Positions 4,814 through 7,621 of a stretch of 7,621 nucleotides of DNA are shown piece after piece; the first letter of the stretch is position 1; every line of letters starts with the position of its first letter. A model generated the notes under the pieces. It was not told where the DNA came from and did no database searches. It saw only the letters and a program-made list of their open reading frames with translations. The translations under genes and the position numbers were made by a program. This DNA is from Fidelibacterota bacterium (lineage in GTDB: Bacteria > Pseudomonadota > Alphaproteobacteria > Rhodospirillales > Rhodospirillaceae). The stretch spans positions 1 through 7,621 of the forward strand of contig CANJEU010000091.1 in assembly GCA_947473445.1 (NCBI GenBank), read 5' to 3'.

Positions 4814-6394
4814 CTAGGGACGCAGCCCTAGGCGGGCCAATTCCGCCTTTGCGGCGAGATATTCGGTATGCCGGGTCATGCCCGTGGCCAAGGCGGCCTG
4901 AAAGAGCTTAGTCGCCTGGCGGGCATCTTTCGACAAAAGAGCCGCCTGACCCAGGAAATAATAAGCCTCGCAGGCCCGGCCCTTGGCCTCGCCCGCATCC
5001 TTGGCCGCGGCCATCAGAAGCTGGTCGCCCGAGAGGCGTCCGAGGAAATAATGCAGAAGCGGCGCGGGCCAGCTATCGGCGGTGAGGGTGTCGGCCGTCG
5101 TCTTTAAGACATCGGTCGCCTTATGCCCGGCCCGGGCTTCGGCGACGAACCGCCAGACGGTCAGTTCGGCGGGGGCATCGGGAAGGGTCATGGCGATGGA
5201 GAGGTCTTTGGTCGCGCCTTCGAAATCCCCCTTCATCATCCGCACGTAGCCGCGGTTGGCCAGCGGCTGGGCGGCATCAGAGACCCGCTCGAGGATCGCG
5301 GTAAAGTCGGCTTCGGCGGCGTCGAAATCGCCGGTGTATTGCCTGGCGATGGCGCGCGCCATCAACGCGTCGGTATCGTTCGGGCGCCGGCGCAGCACAG
5401 CGGTGAAGTCTTGGACGGCGCCTTCAGGATTGCCGCTTTGGAGGCGGGCATTGCCGCGCAGGAACGTGGCGGATAGATCGCCCGGCCGTGCGTCCATGAG
5501 GATCGTGAAGTCGGCGACGGCCGCGCCATATCCGCCGCTCTGAAGTTCTGCAACGCCCCGGCTTTCAAGGGCGGCCATATCTTTGGGATCGAGGCGCAGC
5601 GCGCGGGTGAAATCGGCGATGGCCTCCTCATAATTCTGCAGCTGCCCATGCGCCGTGCCGCGTCCGCGCAGGGCGGCGGTGTTGGAACTGTCGACGGCAA
5701 GGGCCGCGGTGTAGGAGATAATAGCCTCATCACCCTTGCCGGCGCGCAGGCGCGCCGCGCCCAGCAATGTATGGGCTTCGGCGTCCTTCGGATCGAGCGC
5801 GACGGCTTGCTCTAACTCAGCGATGGCCTTCTGCGCGTCGCCCCGCTCGAGGAAGTAGTTGCCGCGGACCTTGAAGGGACCGGCATCCTTGGGATTGAAC
5901 CGGCGCGCTTCTCCAAGGTCGGCGATGCCGGCCTCCATGCGGCCGCGCTTCATGCGGACCGCGCCGCGGCGGGTGAAGGCCTCTCCTGTCACGGTGCTTT
6001 TGCCCAGCGGATCGGCCGCGATGGCCGCGCTATAATCCGCCTCGGCTTGGGCGAGGTCGCCGGTCTGTTCCTTCAACTTGCCGCGGCCCAGCCGGGCGAT
6101 GGGGTCTTGCGGCGTCAGCGCGAGCGCCGAATCGAAATCAGCAACGGCTTTTCCGGTGTCGCCGGCGGCGACGTAGGCCTGCGCGCGGGTGATGAGGGCC
6201 AGGGAACGCGTGTCGGCCGTGAGGCCGGAATTGCGCAGGGCTTCGGTGCAGTTGGCGATACGCTCGACAGTGTCCGACTTTGCCGCGAAGCAAGCGAGAG
6301 TCCGGTCCTGGGCATTGGCGGGGGCGCAGGCGGGCAAGCAAAGACCCAGCACAACTCCTACCGCGAGCGCGCTCACTCTGCGTGCGTTGGACAT
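4814..6394 (-). CDS. Exported TPR-repeat protein, possible lipoprotein
   Basis: This is a 526-residue periplasmic or membrane-anchored scaffold protein made almost wholly of tetratricopeptide repeats. Residues 1-28 form a signal peptide (ARR, hydrophobic core ALAVGVVLGLCL). Two processing routes are visible: a lipobox-like LPAC with Cys23, or a signal peptidase I site ANA-QD after residue 28. About ten 34-residue repeats run from roughly 65 to 405, with consensus A.a.ADF..AL.L.P.D..AL..RG. Residues 406-470 are less regular. The C-terminal part (ACEAYYFLGQAALLSKDARQATKLFQAAL, near 474-502) resembles the end of NlpI-like TPR lipoproteins. ATG at 6394 has AAGGG (6399-6403) 4 bases upstream. It lies between polA and chvI with gaps of 100 and 155 bases, so it is probably its own unit. 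The binding partner cannot be told from sequence. Confidence 0.86.
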   Translation of the reverse strand: MSNARRVSALAVGVVLGLCLPACAPANAQDRTLACFAAKSDTVERIANCTEALRNSGLTADTRSLALITRAQAYVAAGDTGKAVADFDSALALTPQDPIARLGRGKLKEQTGDLAQAEADYSAAIAADPLGKSTVTGEAFTRRGAVRMKRGRMEAGIADLGEARRFNPKDAGPFKVRGNYFLERGDAQKAIAELEQAVALDPKDAEAHTLLGAARLRAGKGDEAIISYTAALAVDSSNTAALRGRGTAHGQLQNYEEAIADFTRALRLDPKDMAALESRGVAELQSGGYGAAVADFTILMDARPGDLSATFLRGNARLQSGNPEGAVQDFTAVLRRRPNDTDALMARAIARQYTGDFDAAEADFTAILERVSDAAQPLANRGYVRMMKGDFEGATKDLSIAMTLPDAPAELTVWRFVAEARAGHKATDVLKTTADTLTADSWPAPLLHYFLGRLSGDQLLMAAAKDAGEAKGRACEAYYFLGQAALLSKDARQATKLFQAALATGMTRHTEYLAAKAELARLGLRP

Positions 6395-6494
6395 ACCACC
6401 CTTACTCGTTCAGCGCCCACTTCTGTGGACGCACCTTCCTGACCCAGTTGTGGGGCAGAATCATGGCCGTGTTGGAGCCCCGATTGTTTCGATT
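6395..6494. other. Gap between polA and the TPR gene
   Basis: These 100 bases hold no gene. The AAGGG ribosome site of the TPR gene lies at 6399-6403. A promoter for that gene and a terminator for polA would be expected, but only weak stems are visible (for example CCAC-TTCT-GTGG at 6417-6428), without T-runs. CGATT is repeated at 6481-6485 and 6490-6494, which is probably chance. Confidence 0.4.
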
Positions 6495-7621
6495 TTAGTG
6501 GGCTTCGGCCCAGTTATGACCGGTGCCGACGTCCACGGTCAACGGGACGTCGAGATGCGCGGCCTCTTCCATGATCCTTTTGATCACGGGTTTGGCGGAG
6601 TCGAGCTCTCCGTCAGGCACCTCGAACACCAGTTCGTCGTGCACCTGCAAAAGCATGTCGGTTTCGAGTCCCGCGTTACGAAGGGCCTGCGGAAGCCGGA
6701 TCATGGCGCGCTTGATGATGTCCGCCGCGCCGCCCTGAATCGGCGCATTGATGGCCGCGCGTTCGGCAAAGCCACGCATATTGGGATTCTTATCGTTGAT
6801 CCCCGGGGTGAAAATCTTACGGCCGAACAGGGTGGTCACGAAGCCCTCGCGCCGCGCGCTGGCTTTGGTGATTTCCATATACGTCCGGATTTCGGGGAAT
6901 TTGGCGAAATAGGCGTCGATATAGGTCTGCGCCTCGCCGCGCGGGATGCCGAGCTGGCGGGCCAAACCGAAGCCCGAGATTCCGTAGATGATGCCGAAGT
7001 TGATGGCCTTGGCGCTCCGGCGGACCATGGGGTCCATGCCTTCGACCGGCACGTTGAACATTTCCGACGCCGTGGCCGCGTGAATGTCCTCGCCGTTTTT
7101 AAACGCGAGCTTCAAGCGCTTGACGTCCGCGACGTGGGCCACCAGCCTCAATTCGATCTGACTGTAGTCGGCCGACAATAGGGTACGCCCCTTCGGCGCA
7201 ACGAACGCCTGGCGGATTTTGCGGCCGTCTTCGGTGCGGATCGGGATGTTTTGCAGATTGGGATCGACCGACGACAACCGCCCGGTAGAGGCAATCGTTT
7301 GGGCGAAACATGTGTGGACGCGCTTGGTGGTGGGATTGATCACCTTTGCCAATGCGTCGGTATAGGTGCTTTTCAGTTTCGAAAGCTGGCGCCAGTCGAG
7401 CACGCGGGCGGGAAGGTCGTGCCCCTGCGCCGCCAATTCTTCCAGCACCTCGGCGTCAGTGCCGTAGGCGCCGGTCTTGGCGCTTTTCTTGCCGCCCGGA
7501 AGGCTCATGCGTTCGAAAAGGATCTCGCCGAGTTGTTTGGGCGAGGCGATGTTGAACGGACCGCCGGCGAGCTCGTGAATTTGAATCTCGAGGTCCGCCA
7601 TGCGTTTGGCGAAATCCTTCG
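6495..7621 (-). CDS. polA: DNA polymerase I, C-terminal part (gene cut by window edge)
   Basis: This is the polymerase domain of family A DNA polymerase I, used for Okazaki-fragment maturation and excision repair. About 374 residues are visible; the frame stays open to the right edge, so the N-terminal nuclease domains lie outside and the true start is not in the window. It begins in the thumb (IHELAGGPFNIASPKQLGEILFE). Motif A is LLSADYSQIELR, with catalytic Asp at 7167-7169. Motif B (O helix) is RRSAKAINFGIIYGIS, with Phe at 6996-6998, the residue that in this family favours deoxynucleotides. Motif C is LQVHDELVFEV, with the Asp-Glu pair near 6633-6638. The protein ends NWAEAH, close to the usual NWDQAH end. 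All polymerase catalytic residues are intact. It is a housekeeping gene and an ordinary left neighbour for the stress-response run. Confidence 0.98.
   Translation of the reverse strand, partial: KDFAKRMADLEIQIHELAGGPFNIASPKQLGEILFERMSLPGGKKSAKTGAYGTDAEVLEELAAQGHDLPARVLDWRQLSKLKSTYTDALAKVINPTTKRVHTCFAQTIASTGRLSSVDPNLQNIPIRTEDGRKIRQAFVAPKGRTLLSADYSQIELRLVAHVADVKRLKLAFKNGEDIHAATASEMFNVPVEGMDPMVRRSAKAINFGIIYGISGFGLARQLGIPRGEAQTYIDAYFAKFPEIRTYMEITKASARREGFVTTLFGRKIFTPGINDKNPNMRGFAERAAINAPIQGGAADIIKRAMIRLPQALRNAGLETDMLLQVHDELVFEVPDGELDSAKPVIKRIMEEAAHLDVPLTVDVGTGHNWAEAH

Noticed and set aside
6189..7181. Plus-strand open frame spanning the polA/TPR gap
   Set aside because: It runs antisense through two well-supported genes and shows no domain.
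1..7621. CRISPR arrays, tRNA genes, insertion sequences, phage genes
   Set aside because: I looked for regularly spaced repeats, cloverleaf-like segments, terminal inverted repeats and transposase motifs and saw none; the gene content is chromosomal throughout.

Overview
This is a GC-rich stretch of an alphaproteobacterial chromosome. The order within the class cannot be fixed from the window. The best taxonomic marker is an unmistakable ChvG/ChvI two-component pair, a system confined to Alphaproteobacteria. A DUF4169-type small protein, also typical of the class, supports this. Every gene supported here lies on the minus strand, so the window is read from high to low coordinates. No transposase, tRNA, rRNA, CRISPR array or phage gene was seen.

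Layout in reading order: the C-terminal two fifths or so of DNA polymerase I (polA, running off the right edge); a 100-base gap; an exported TPR-repeat protein; a 155-base gap carrying a near-perfect palindrome and a repeated TAAC(G/A)CGCG motif; then a tight run of six genes. These are chvI (response regulator), chvG (sensor kinase), a 58-residue DUF4169-like protein, apbE (FAD:protein FMN transferase), a four-helix membrane protein with a bis-heme cytochrome b-like histidine pattern, and a Sec-exported FMN-binding-domain protein. Spacing in the run is 48, 8, -4 (an ATGA overlap), 19 and 46 bases, so one operon is likely.

The last three genes form a coherent redox module. ApbE would attach FMN covalently to the exported FMN-binding protein. 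The membrane cytochrome could carry electrons across the inner membrane, through an inner heme (H80/H143) and an outer heme (H62/H129), to that flavin. Clusters pairing ApbE, FMN-binding domains and small membrane electron carriers are a known class of extracytosolic flavinylation systems. The unusual points here are its position directly behind chvI-chvG in an apparent operon, an ApbE with no export signal although its presumed substrate is exported, and an altered flavinylation motif (GGVT instead of SGAT). The physiological electron donor and final acceptor are not visible in the window.
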